NCBI GenBank assembly: GCA_009392675.1
Contig: VFFY01000019.1
Coordinates: 1 to 16,668, forward strand
Length of the DNA stretch: 16,668 nt
Origin: SAR202 cluster bacterium
GTDB lineage: Bacteria > Chloroflexota > Dehalococcoidia > Lucifugimonadales > UBA826
Direction: 5' to 3'
Made by a program: the position numbers and the translations under genes
Notes under the pieces: model-generated
What the model was told of the DNA's origin: nothing
Seen by the model: the letters and a program-made list of their open reading frames with translations, nothing else
The model's database searches: none
In this document: positions 1 through 6,972 of the stretch, one piece after another
How the letters are laid out: the number at the start of each line of letters is the position of its first letter
How positions within the stretch are numbered: the stretch's first letter is position 1

Positions 1-1317
1 AGAATATGAAATATCTTCAGGATCTGCGGTCAGCCAACTTGCCGGAGTAGTCATGCCAAGTGGGGTGAATTTAATATGGTCTCTTAGTGCAAATTCCTCA
101 GCTGAAGGACTGAGTATTGCAGCCGAATCTGGGAAAATTGTTACCGATATGTCATCAGCTATAGTAAGGCCAGGAGCTGAGTTACTTGTGGTAAATTGAC
201 CATTGGCTTTTTGTACCATTGGAGTGAGCATTTCCCCGGAGACATTGCTCACCGCATCTACTACATGCTCACTGGATACTGCTATTCCGTAAAGAGCGGC
301 CAGGCCGTTAAATTTAACTGGTGGATTCGGATCAAGTAGCATTAAGATTCTTCCACCATCTCGAAAATATTTCAAAATCGCCGTTAATTCAGACTCGTCC
401 AAATCTTTATTTTCCTTAGGTCCTGCAATTATTAATACGGCGGCATTGCTAGGTACAGATTCAAACTGTTTCAAATTCAAAGGCATCACAAAATAATTGT
501 CTCTTTGCATACCTTCTATTGCTAGATCTAGGCCTTCCAATCCGATTGCGCCAGTCATGGGGTCTCTGGATACCGATGTCTCACCATGACCAGTTAGGTA
601 ATAAATGACTTTTTGCTCCGTCCCTGTTGCTATTAATATACCGGTCACAAAATCTTGTTCTGTTAAAGCGGTAACGCCTTCAAATTTGCCATCATCTGCT
701 TCAAATACAATTGATGGGTAAGTTGTCACGTTATATCTCAACGCTTCCGATCTGTTTAATTCAGGATCCACAAAAGAAAAACTAAACTTGTCAGATCTCC
801 TGTCAAATTCGTTTAATAGGTCTTCAGCCGATTGTCGTTGGTTGCCTGAGGAAAGGGAGGACACAAAGAAGGCATACGCATGCACCGGCTGATTGTTTTT
901 GGAAAGGTTATCCAATATCCCATAAGTTTGTTCTGAAAGTGTGAAAATCCTTGTGGCTGTCACATCAATCCTAGTTGGGTTTTGGTACATTAAAAAGTTT
1001 GCTATTAGAAGAATTACGAAGAATGCTAGAGTCATAATGGCCACATTTAAGCCGTATCTTCCTTTTCTTCCTACAAGGAATATTGCCACTGCCCTTGGCG
1101 ATAGTACTAGTGCTAGCAATATTAATCCGGCGCCAGCCATCAGAACCCACAGCGATAAATCTTTGAGACCTTCAAAAGCTAAATTAATGGAACCACCGAA
1201 AATAACAGCGAAAATGCCTGCAGATCCTAATGTGATGCTCCAAAAATTGGAAGATTTAATGGACGATAATATTATTTCAGTATAAGAATCATCATTTATT
1301 TGAGGTTGAAGTGACAT
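1..1317 (-). CDS. GldG-like ABC-transport auxiliary membrane protein, C-terminus cut off by window edge
   Basis: This frame is open without a stop from the ATG at 1317 to base 1, giving 439 visible codons. The N-terminal part has about three hydrophobic segments (one in the first 45 residues, one after KDLSLW, and one before the NPTRIDVTATR stretch). These are followed by a long soluble region with the order typical of the PF09822 'ABC-type uncharacterized transport system' family: LS-E-T near residue 130, then VIYYLTGHGE, then a late segment reading AVLIIAGP and DGGRILMLLDPNPP. Family knowledge: GldG-like proteins accompany a GldA ATPase and a GldF permease; in gliding Bacteroidota they are linked to motility, elsewhere the substrate is unknown. 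The start is supported by a GGTGGAG ribosome site just upstream. It begins two bases after the permease stop, so it is the third gene of the operon. The function of the exporter is not evident. Confidence 0.8.
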   Translation of the reverse strand, partial: MSLQPQINDDSYTEIILSSIKSSNFWSITLGSAGIFAVIFGGSINLAFEGLKDLSLWVLMAGAGLILLALVLSPRAVAIFLVGRKGRYGLNVAIMTLAFFVILLIANFLMYQNPTRIDVTATRIFTLSEQTYGILDNLSKNNQPVHAYAFFVSSLSSGNQRQSAEDLLNEFDRRSDKFSFSFVDPELNRSEALRYNVTTYPSIVFEADDGKFEGVTALTEQDFVTGILIATGTEQKVIYYLTGHGETSVSRDPMTGAIGLEGLDLAIEGMQRDNYFVMPLNLKQFESVPSNAAVLIIAGPKENKDLDESELTAILKYFRDGGRILMLLDPNPPVKFNGLAALYGIAVSSEHVVDAVSNVSGEMLTPMVQKANGQFTTSNSAPGLTIADDISVTIFPDSAAILSPSAEEFALRDHIKFTPLGMTTPASWLTADPEDISYS

Positions 1318-1319
1318 CC

Positions 1320-2033
1320 TTATCTCCACCTTCTTGTTTCAAGGGAACGTATTGATAAGAATAAAAATATCGCCACAATGCTCAAGAAGTAGACTACATG
1401 GCTTAGGTCGATAACCCCTCTGCTGAAATCCGACAACCTAGCATTCATGGATAGTGCATTAATGAATTCCGCGACTGCGCCATCCACTAATGATGAAACC
1501 CTATTTACGAACGAAAATATCAGTAATATAGCTGTTGCTACTACAGCTGATATTATCTGGTTACCTGAAAGAGATGAACCTAGCATACCGACTGCAAGAG
1601 CAGCCGCCCCATGTAGTATTAGTCCGAGATAGGCGCTGATGACTGGACCCGTGTCTGGGTTGCCGAAAAAGTAGACGATAAAAACGTAGTACAAGGTTAC
1701 CGATTGGATTGCTAAAAGCATCAAAAGACTAGCGAGGTATTTGCCTAAAACTACTTCCCATTCTCGAACTGGAGATGTTAATAATAATTCCAGGGTTCCT
1801 AATTTTTGCTCCTCAGCTAGTAGTTTCATTGTAATAAGAGGGGCAAGGAACACTATGAAGAAACTTGCCCAATCGGAAAGCCCTCTCACTCCAGCCTCAG
1901 CAAATGGCGTACTCACGTCAAATACAAAAAATACCCCGGTCAAAACTAAGAACATAGCTCCCACTATGTAGGCAGAGGGGGTCGAAAAATAGGCTTTTGT
2001 TTCCTTTCGGGTGATAGCGATTAAATTTGTCAA
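1320..2033 (-). CDS. ABC-2 type permease, GldF-like
   Basis: This is an integral inner-membrane permease of about 237 residues, the usual size for GldF-like ABC-2 permeases. About six hydrophobic segments are visible, including AYIVGAMFLVLTGVFFVF and the final VVYFLSIVAIFLFLSI. The motif EEQKLGTLELLLTSP between the second and third segments is a hallmark of ABC-2 permeases in this group. I place the start at the TTG at 2033, which overlaps the ATPase stop as TTGA and follows AGGGG. The frame stays open further upstream to 2138, but that stretch lies inside the ATPase gene and does not look like a permease N-terminus. With the ATPase and the GldG-like protein it should form one exporter. The cargo cannot be read from the sequence. 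Confidence 0.87.
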   Translation of the reverse strand: MTNLIAITRKETKAYFSTPSAYIVGAMFLVLTGVFFVFDVSTPFAEAGVRGLSDWASFFIVFLAPLITMKLLAEEQKLGTLELLLTSPVREWEVVLGKYLASLLMLLAIQSVTLYYVFIVYFFGNPDTGPVISAYLGLILHGAAALAVGMLGSSLSGNQIISAVVATAILLIFSFVNRVSSLVDGAVAEFINALSMNARLSDFSRGVIDLSHVVYFLSIVAIFLFLSIRSLETRRWR

Positions 2034-2998
2034 GAAGCTTCCCCTAGAGGACTGGGTAATTGCTCTTCCTCTATTGTGAGCCTCAGGAATATTTCTTCCA
2101 AAGACATGCCAAGTGATTGTAATTTCAAAAGTTCCCATCCATTAGCTACAACTGTTTTGGCTAAATCGTGTCTAAGATCCTGTCCTATATCTACCGTTAT
2201 ATGATACCTGTGGTAAGCTCCGCCTGTTACTGGAATTCTTTCGATTGATTGGACCCCTTTCACCTTTTCTAGCACAGGGAGCATTTCCCTATTAGGCCCT
2301 TTTACCTCAATTTCTACCCTTTCTATCCCTGATAAACTGGTACCTAAGTTGCTAGGATCGTCAACAGCAACGATTTGCCCTTCATGAATAATGATGACCC
2401 TGTCACAGATCATGCTTACTTCTGGAAGAATGTGCGAACTTAATATCAAAGTGTGTTCTTCGCCTAGGTTTTTTATTAATTGCCTAGTCTCTACCACTTG
2501 GATGGGATCAATTCCTATAGTTGGTTCGTCCAAAACTAAAACATCAGGCTCATGTAATATTGCCTGTGATATTCCCACTCTTTGCCGATACCCTTTAGAG
2601 AGCTTGCCGATTATAGTATCTCTATATTCTTCAAGTCGGCACAGCTCAACCACTTCGTCTATTCGTTTTTTTAATTGTGAGGAAGACATTCCCCTAATTT
2701 GACCCATGAAAGACAGGTAATCACTGACTACCATGTCCTCGTATAGAGGTACTGTTTCCGGTAAATATCCGATGTGTCTTCTAGCAAGTAGGGATTGTTC
2801 AACAATGTCATATCCTGCAATTTTGGCAGTGCCGGAGGAAGGCGGGATAAATCCGGTTAATATTTTCATAGTGGTCGACTTACCAGCCCCATTAGGCCCG
2901 AGGAAGCCAAGGACTTCCCCTTGCTCTACTGAAAAATTCAGACCTGTTACAGCAGGGAAATCACCGTAATATTTAGTTATGTCTATCGCTTCAATCAA
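2030..2998 (-). CDS. ABC transporter ATP-binding protein, GldA-like
   Basis: A cytoplasmic ATPase of 322 residues. It contains the Walker A motif GPNGAGKS (about 34-41), a signature in the form LSKGY (about 133-137) instead of LSGGQ, the Walker B motif VLVLDEPT (about 153-160), and the H-loop histidine near 189 in SSHI. The stretch GYLPETVPLYEDMVVSDYL is typical of the CcmA/NatA/GldA branch. About 100 residues follow the ATPase core, as in GldA-like proteins. The start is a TTG at 2998 with AAGGA about eight bases upstream; no in-frame ATG or GTG fits better. It is the first gene of the three-gene exporter operon, and the 225-base gap to the divergent desulfurase should carry its promoter. 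It powers the adjacent permease by ATP hydrolysis; the substrate is unknown. Confidence 0.9.
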   Translation of the reverse strand: MIEAIDITKYYGDFPAVTGLNFSVEQGEVLGFLGPNGAGKSTTMKILTGFIPPSSGTAKIAGYDIVEQSLLARRHIGYLPETVPLYEDMVVSDYLSFMGQIRGMSSSQLKKRIDEVVELCRLEEYRDTIIGKLSKGYRQRVGISQAILHEPDVLVLDEPTIGIDPIQVVETRQLIKNLGEEHTLILSSHILPEVSMICDRVIIIHEGQIVAVDDPSNLGTSLSGIERVEIEVKGPNREMLPVLEKVKGVQSIERIPVTGGAYHRYHITVDIGQDLRHDLAKTVVANGWELLKLQSLGMSLEEIFLRLTIEEEQLPSPLGEAS

Positions 2999-3223
2999 TT
3001 ATGTAGTCCTTAATTCCTGCACATCACATTTCACCCGGAATGGGTTGACGGTAAAAAGAGAACTGAGGAATGTTAATCTAACCGGTTCCAGTGTACAAGC
3101 ATATTTTAAACTCCTTCACAATTACAATGATATTTTCACCTTTTTATCAGACCTATCTGTAACAAATGTACATGCTAATATTTATAGAGGAACATTTGGT
3201 TGTGATTACGAGGATTGATTATC
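2999..3223. other. Divergent intergenic region between the ABC exporter operon and the cysteine desulfurase gene
   Basis: About 225 bases separate two divergent genes and must hold both promoters. A TTGACG hexamer lies near 3043 on the plus strand, but no good -10 box follows at the right distance. An AT-rich stretch lies near 3175-3188. I see no gene, repeat or convincing operator here. Confidence 0.4.
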
Positions 3224-4420
3224 ATGCCACTCTCGGAAAATAGAATCATATATTTTGATCACGCCGCAACTACTCGTATGAGACCTGAAGTCTTGGATGC
3301 AATGTTGCCATATTTGCAATTCAGCTATGGGAATCCTTCAAGTATATATACCTTAGCCCAGGAGGCTAGGAAGGCGGTTGATGAATCCCGAGAATCAGTG
3401 GCACGAATACTTGGCGCTAGAATTAGCGAAATAGTATTCACTAGTGGTGGGACTGAGTCCGATAATGCTGCAATTAAAGGCACTGCCTCGGCAATGCGTA
3501 ATTTGGGTACCCACATTATAACGACGGAAATTGAACATCATGCTGTTTTACACACTTGCCAGCAGATGGAACAATTTGGGTTTGATGTAACTTATTTGCC
3601 TGTTGATTCCTATGGGATGGTTTCAGTAGATGATGTTTTGGATTCTATAAGAGAGGACACCATCCTTGTCAGTGTGATGATGGCAAACAATGAGATCGGG
3701 ACTATCCAACCCATCAAAAAAATTGCAGAAGCTGTTAAATTATCAGCCCAAGAAAAAGGGAAAACCATATTGGTTCACACTGATGCAGTGCAGGCGGCTG
3801 GTTCACTTGAGGTAAATGTAAAAGACTTAGGGGTAGATATGCTAAGCATTTCTGCACATAAATTTCACGGTCCACGAGGCGCAGGGCTTCTTTATTTAAG
3901 GAGGGGTACCCCCTTTGAACCGTTGATAATGGGAGGTGGGCAGGAACGGCAAAACCGATCTGGCACTGAGAACGTTCCAGGAATAGTGGGGTTAGCAAAG
4001 GCTTTAGAGCTGGCGGTAAAGGATAGGGAAGAACTAAAAAGCAGCTTATCAGACAAACGGGACAGGATAATTAAAGGGCTAAGAGATGAAGTTGAAGGAA
4101 TGACTATAAACGGCCATTTAACAGACCGGCTTCCTAACAATGTCAGTGTATCTTTCCACGGGGTCGAGGGCGAACCTATTCTTCTAGGTCTTGATTTTGC
4201 TGGAATTTGTGCTTCTAGTGGAAGTGCATGCTCATCAGCCTCATTGGAGCCGTCTCATGTGTTGCTAGCGATAGGCCACTCTGCTGAGTTAGCTCAAGGT
4301 ACCCTTAGAATCACTTTGGGTCGGGATAACTCTGACGAAGATGTAGATTATCTCATGGAGGTGCTTCCGAATCTCATAAAAAAGCTACGTGATTTGCCTT
4401 CCTTATCGGCCCATCCTTGA
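3224..4420 (+). CDS. Cysteine desulfurase, NifS/IscS type
   Basis: A PLP-dependent enzyme of about 398 residues that takes sulfur from L-cysteine, leaving alanine and an enzyme persulfide for Fe-S cluster, tRNA thiolation or cofactor synthesis. Visible signatures: YFDHAATT near the N-terminus, TSGGTESDN (73-81), TEIEHHAVLH with the PLP-stacking histidine (about 101-110), the Schiff-base lysine in SAHKFHGPRG (K213), RSGTEN (245-250), and the catalytic cysteine in SSGSACSS (C336). I chose the ATG at 3224, ten bases after GAGG; an in-frame TTG at 3215 is possible but sits almost on that ribosome site. No iscU, mnmA or suf gene is adjacent. Family knowledge: NifS-like enzymes can also release selenium from selenocysteine. 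A role in feeding selenium to SelD is possible given the neighbourhood but is not shown. Confidence 0.93.
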   Translation: MPLSENRIIYFDHAATTRMRPEVLDAMLPYLQFSYGNPSSIYTLAQEARKAVDESRESVARILGARISEIVFTSGGTESDNAAIKGTASAMRNLGTHIITTEIEHHAVLHTCQQMEQFGFDVTYLPVDSYGMVSVDDVLDSIREDTILVSVMMANNEIGTIQPIKKIAEAVKLSAQEKGKTILVHTDAVQAAGSLEVNVKDLGVDMLSISAHKFHGPRGAGLLYLRRGTPFEPLIMGGGQERQNRSGTENVPGIVGLAKALELAVKDREELKSSLSDKRDRIIKGLRDEVEGMTINGHLTDRLPNNVSVSFHGVEGEPILLGLDFAGICASSGSACSSASLEPSHVLLAIGHSAELAQGTLRITLGRDNSDEDVDYLMEVLPNLIKKLRDLPSLSAHP

Positions 4421-4479
4421 TTTACGATGTGATAGATTGTTGAGCCTGTATTTTAAGAATTAAAGCATTTAGAGAAATC

Positions 4480-5040
4480 ATGATTATTTTTACTAATTTT
4501 AGATCGATTTTAGCTGTTTTGTCGGCCTGTTTAATCGCAATCACTTTTTTTGTGTCCTGTAACTCGGAACAATTAGATTTGGGAGCAACTGGCAGAAACC
4601 TTGAAATACATGCCTCACGACCTCAAGTTGTTTCCAAGGCGTTTTATACCCAAGACGGCATCACAAAGATTATTACACCAAGTGCATCAAACAGGAAACT
4701 GGCCGTTGTTAACACGACGATAGTTAATAGAAGTAGCACGGTTATACCAATATCTGTAGACCCAGATGCTGCGACACTTGGTGACAGAAGAGGGAAGAAA
4801 TCTAATGCAATAGATCCTTTTGCACGGTCCAAGGAGATTTCAGGAACCATAGAGCCAGGTCCTGATGTCTTGGAAATAACGCCTGTTTTGTGGGGGGAAA
4901 TAGAGCTAGCGAGAGGTTTTCAGGTATCGGGCAGTTTGGTTTTTGATGTGCCGAAAGGACTGCTTTTAGGTACAATATTTTGGGATGAAGTTGAATATAT
5001 ACCTGTAGATTTTATCGATTACTGGAAAGATAACGATTAG
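4480..5040 (+). CDS. Small lipoprotein, DUF4352-like
   Basis: A protein of 186 residues that I recognise only by its overall shape. It opens with a hydrophobic segment (about residues 9-25) ending in FVSC, a passable lipobox with the lipidated cysteine at 27. This points to a lipid-anchored protein on the outer face of the membrane. The rest lacks hydrophobic segments and resembles the immunoglobulin-like DUF4352/telokin-like group: a central VVNTTIVNRSS strand, then a C-terminal SGSLVFDVPKG segment and a final strand pair. No catalytic residues can be proposed. The ribosome site is weak (AGAGAA). It lies 59 bases after the desulfurase gene and 68 bases before the thioredoxin gene, on the same strand. 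A binding or structural role is more likely than an enzymatic one. Confidence 0.7.
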   Translation: MIIFTNFRSILAVLSACLIAITFFVSCNSEQLDLGATGRNLEIHASRPQVVSKAFYTQDGITKIITPSASNRKLAVVNTTIVNRSSTVIPISVDPDAATLGDRRGKKSNAIDPFARSKEISGTIEPGPDVLEITPVLWGEIELARGFQVSGSLVFDVPKGLLLGTIFWDEVEYIPVDFIDYWKDND

Positions 5041-5108
5041 TGTTAAATTGCAGACAAGCTAGATACAGTAAATTAAAGAACTACTTTAGGTAGCAAGGAG
5101 AATATGTT

Positions 5109-5438
5109 ATGGCCAACACTGTTGAAATAACTGACAGTAATTTTCAGGAAGAAGTACTGAACTCAGATATACCTGTGCTCATTGATTTTTGGGCTGATTG
5201 GTGTCAGCCATGCAAGATGATAGCTCCTGTAGTTCAGCAGATCGCCGATGAGTATGAAGGCAAAATCAAAGTGGGTAAATTAGACGTCGATAGTAATGCG
5301 CAAACTTCTTTGGATTACAACATCAGAGGAATACCAGCTCTTTTGATATTCAATGACGGGAAACCAGTTGACCAAATAGTGGGCGCCGTTCCTAAATCCA
5401 TAATTCAAAAGAAAATTGATGATGCCCTTTCTGGGTAA
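5109..5438 (+). CDS. trxA: Thioredoxin
   Basis: A cytoplasmic thiol-disulfide reductant of 109 residues, the normal size of a single-domain thioredoxin. The active site is WCQPC (C32, C35) after the conserved DFWADW stretch. The cis-proline is P76 in GIPALLIF, and the buried acidic residue sits in IDFWAD. Most thioredoxins have WCGPC, and glutamine between the cysteines is a less common variant that may shift the redox potential. The start ATG at 5109 is set by a strong AAGGAG at 5095-5100; an earlier ATG at 5104 is out of frame. The selenocysteine tRNA gene begins 43 bases downstream on the same strand. Thioredoxin is a plausible reductant for selenoproteins, but that link is inferred from position only. 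Confidence 0.95.
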   Translation: MANTVEITDSNFQEEVLNSDIPVLIDFWADWCQPCKMIAPVVQQIADEYEGKIKVGKLDVDSNAQTSLDYNIRGIPALLIFNDGKPVDQIVGAVPKSIIQKKIDDALSG

Positions 5439-5481
5439 TTTTATTAAAATACCTGTTTAATGTTAGGGAACAACTTAACCT

Positions 5482-5579
5482 GGGAGTGGATGAGGCCTGG
5501 TGGTCTCTGCGGACTTCAACTCCGTTGGCAGCAATCCTTCGATTGGTGCGGTGGGTTCGACTCCCTCGCGCTCCCGCCA
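5482..5579 (+). tRNA. selC: tRNA-Sec (selenocysteine tRNA), anticodon UCA, CCA encoded
   Basis: The 98-base sequence folds as a selenocysteine tRNA. The acceptor arm is 5482-5489 with 5568-5575. The D stem has six base pairs (5492-5497 with 5502-5507) closed by a four-base loop TGGT, a feature specific to tRNA-Sec. The anticodon arm is 5509-5525 with loop CTTCAAC and anticodon TCA at 5516-5518, which reads UGA. A long variable arm spans 5528-5549 (nine positions per side, loop CTTC). The T loop is TTCGACT, and G73 is followed by an encoded CCA (5577-5579). Three stem positions are mismatched: G5489/G5568 at the eighth acceptor pair, T5552/T5566 in the T stem, and G5531/G5546 in the variable arm. 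The tRNA would be charged with serine and converted to selenocysteinyl-tRNA by SelA. Confidence 0.95.
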
Positions 5580-5608
5580 TATGGCTGATGTCTTATCTCG
5601 GATAACCT

Positions 5609-6439
5609 GTGGGTGTAGGATTGAAATTACTTCGCACGATACAGAAAGAGTTAAATAATACTTCGGTGAGTTTAGCTACTTTAGGGCTACTAGTCTCAAC
5701 CTTGGAATATCCAGATATCGATATCGATGAGGAACTGGCCTCATTCAGACAGTTGGAATCAGTGCTGTCTCGGAGAATTCAGTCAAATTCAAGCCTATTG
5801 CAAAAGCTGAATGAAATCAGTGAATATTTTTTTTCAGAATTACGTTTCTCCGGGAATGTCAAAAATTATTATGACCATAAAAATAGTTTCATAAATGAAG
5901 TTTTGAACAGGCGCCAAGGGATACCAATTTCCCTCGCTATAGTTTACATGGAGATCGCTTCTCGCCTGGGGATTGATGTTGCAGGGATTGGAATGCCAGG
6001 ACATTTCCTCGTTCGTGCTAATGATGAAACTGAAACATTCTATATAGACGTATTTAATAAAGGGACAGTGTTGAGTAAAGTAGAATGTGAGGAAACGTTT
6101 GATGATCACGTCTCGCCTTCGTTCCCTTGGGACGACCGTTATTTGTTGCCAGTAGATGATAGATACATAATTGTAAGATTATTGCGAAATTTGAAATACA
6201 TTTACTTGAGTGAAGATAAAACTAAAAAAGCCTATGAGGTTATAGATTTAATAGTTGGTCTTGAGCCGGACAATGTTTTTGAGATTAGAGATAGAGGGAT
6301 GATAGGCTTTAGGATAGGCCATCAAAAGCAGTCTATAGAGGACCTCAAGAGGTTCCTGGAAAAGGAGCCTGTCGGACGTTCGGCTATTGAGGCTTCAAGT
6401 GTATTAGAACTTCTGGAAAGGACTCACAAGAAATGGTAG
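5609..6439 (+). CDS. SirB1-like protein (transglutaminase-like core 2 domain)
   Basis: A cytoplasmic protein of about 276 residues with no signal peptide. The centre carries the family signature: NRRQGIPISLAIVYMEIASRLG, then GMPGHFLVR, then FYIDVFNKG. These match the SirB1/Transglut_core2 family (PF13369). The histidine and aspartate of the transglutaminase triad are present (PGHF and YIDVF), but no cysteine occurs at the nucleophile position. This is usual in the family and argues against active cross-linking. The C-terminal 90 residues are helical and TPR-like. The start is uncertain: GTG at 5609 directly follows an in-frame stop, no good ribosome site is seen, and TTG at 5621 is an alternative. 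It begins 29 bases after the tRNA-Sec gene, and the EVE gene follows closely. The biochemical role of the family is not settled. Confidence 0.82.
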   Translation: MGVGLKLLRTIQKELNNTSVSLATLGLLVSTLEYPDIDIDEELASFRQLESVLSRRIQSNSSLLQKLNEISEYFFSELRFSGNVKNYYDHKNSFINEVLNRRQGIPISLAIVYMEIASRLGIDVAGIGMPGHFLVRANDETETFYIDVFNKGTVLSKVECEETFDDHVSPSFPWDDRYLLPVDDRYIIVRLLRNLKYIYLSEDKTKKAYEVIDLIVGLEPDNVFEIRDRGMIGFRIGHQKQSIEDLKRFLEKEPVGRSAIEASSVLELLERTHKKW

Positions 6440-6483
6440 GGGATGTGCGTATAATTCATCCCGACGTTCCAGCGGAGGAAAGA

Positions 6484-6960
6484 ATGAGAGAAAAGAAATA
6501 TTGGCTAATGAAGTCAGAACCGTCTGATTATTCCTTTGAAGAACTTAAATCCGAAGACAAGGCCACAGCCGAATGGGACGGAGTCAGGAATTATCAAGCC
6601 AGAAATCTCCTACGGGATGAGATAAAAATTGGCGACAAGGTATTGTTTTACCACTCCAATTCAAAACCTTCTGCTGTTGTTGGAACTGCAGTAGTAGTCA
6701 AGGATGGGTATGCGGATTTCACGGCCTGGGATCCGGATTCAAAACATCCAGATACTAAAAGTACTTCTGATAACCCAATATGGTTTATGGTTGATATCAA
6801 GGCTGAGTTGACATTTAAAGCGCCTATATCCCTGCAAGATATCAAAAAAATTCCTGAGCTTTCGGAAATGGTTTTGGTAAAAAATTCCCGTCTGTCAGTC
6901 CAACCAGTCAGGAAAGACGATTTCGATTTCATAGTAAAAATGGGTATCGGACAGGGATAA
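6484..6960 (+). CDS. EVE-domain protein (PUA-like fold, thymocyte nuclear protein 1 family)
   Basis: A soluble protein of 158 residues covering one whole EVE domain (PF01878). Signatures in order are YWLMKSEPSDYSFEEL, the aromatic-cage region WDGVRNYQARN, VLFYHSN and the C-terminal SRLSVQPV. Family knowledge: EVE domains have a PUA-like pocket and are proposed to read modified bases in DNA or RNA; many bacterial copies stand alone without a known function. I place the start at ATG 6484 behind GGAGG (6474-6478). The frame is also open from an ATG at 6433 inside the end of the preceding gene, but that extension lacks a ribosome site and does not resemble the family. It lies between the SirB1-like gene and the maleylpyruvate-isomerase-like gene, with short gaps, and is probably co-transcribed with them. 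Confidence 0.92.
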   Translation: MREKKYWLMKSEPSDYSFEELKSEDKATAEWDGVRNYQARNLLRDEIKIGDKVLFYHSNSKPSAVVGTAVVVKDGYADFTAWDPDSKHPDTKSTSDNPIWFMVDIKAELTFKAPISLQDIKKIPELSEMVLVKNSRLSVQPVRKDDFDFIVKMGIGQG

Positions 6961-6972
6961 ATAAACTAAGTC

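Noticed and set aside
941..1285. Plus-strand open frame of 114 codons
   Set aside because: It lies antisense to the GldG-like gene, whose minus-strand frame is open to the window edge and carries family motifs. The plus-strand product has no recognisable features.
2979..3218. Plus-strand open frame of 79 codons ahead of the desulfurase gene
   Set aside because: It covers the divergent promoter gap and the end of the ATPase gene, has no ribosome site, and its product looks random.
5482..5579. tRNA-Ser or tRNA-Leu with long variable arm
   Set aside because: The anticodon is UCA in a CTTCAAC loop, and the D arm has six pairs with a four-base loop. This fits tRNA-Sec and not the serine or leucine tRNAs.
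5392..5580. Minus-strand open frame covering the tRNA
   Set aside because: It is only the antisense of the trxA end and the tRNA-Sec gene; the tRNA fold explains the region.
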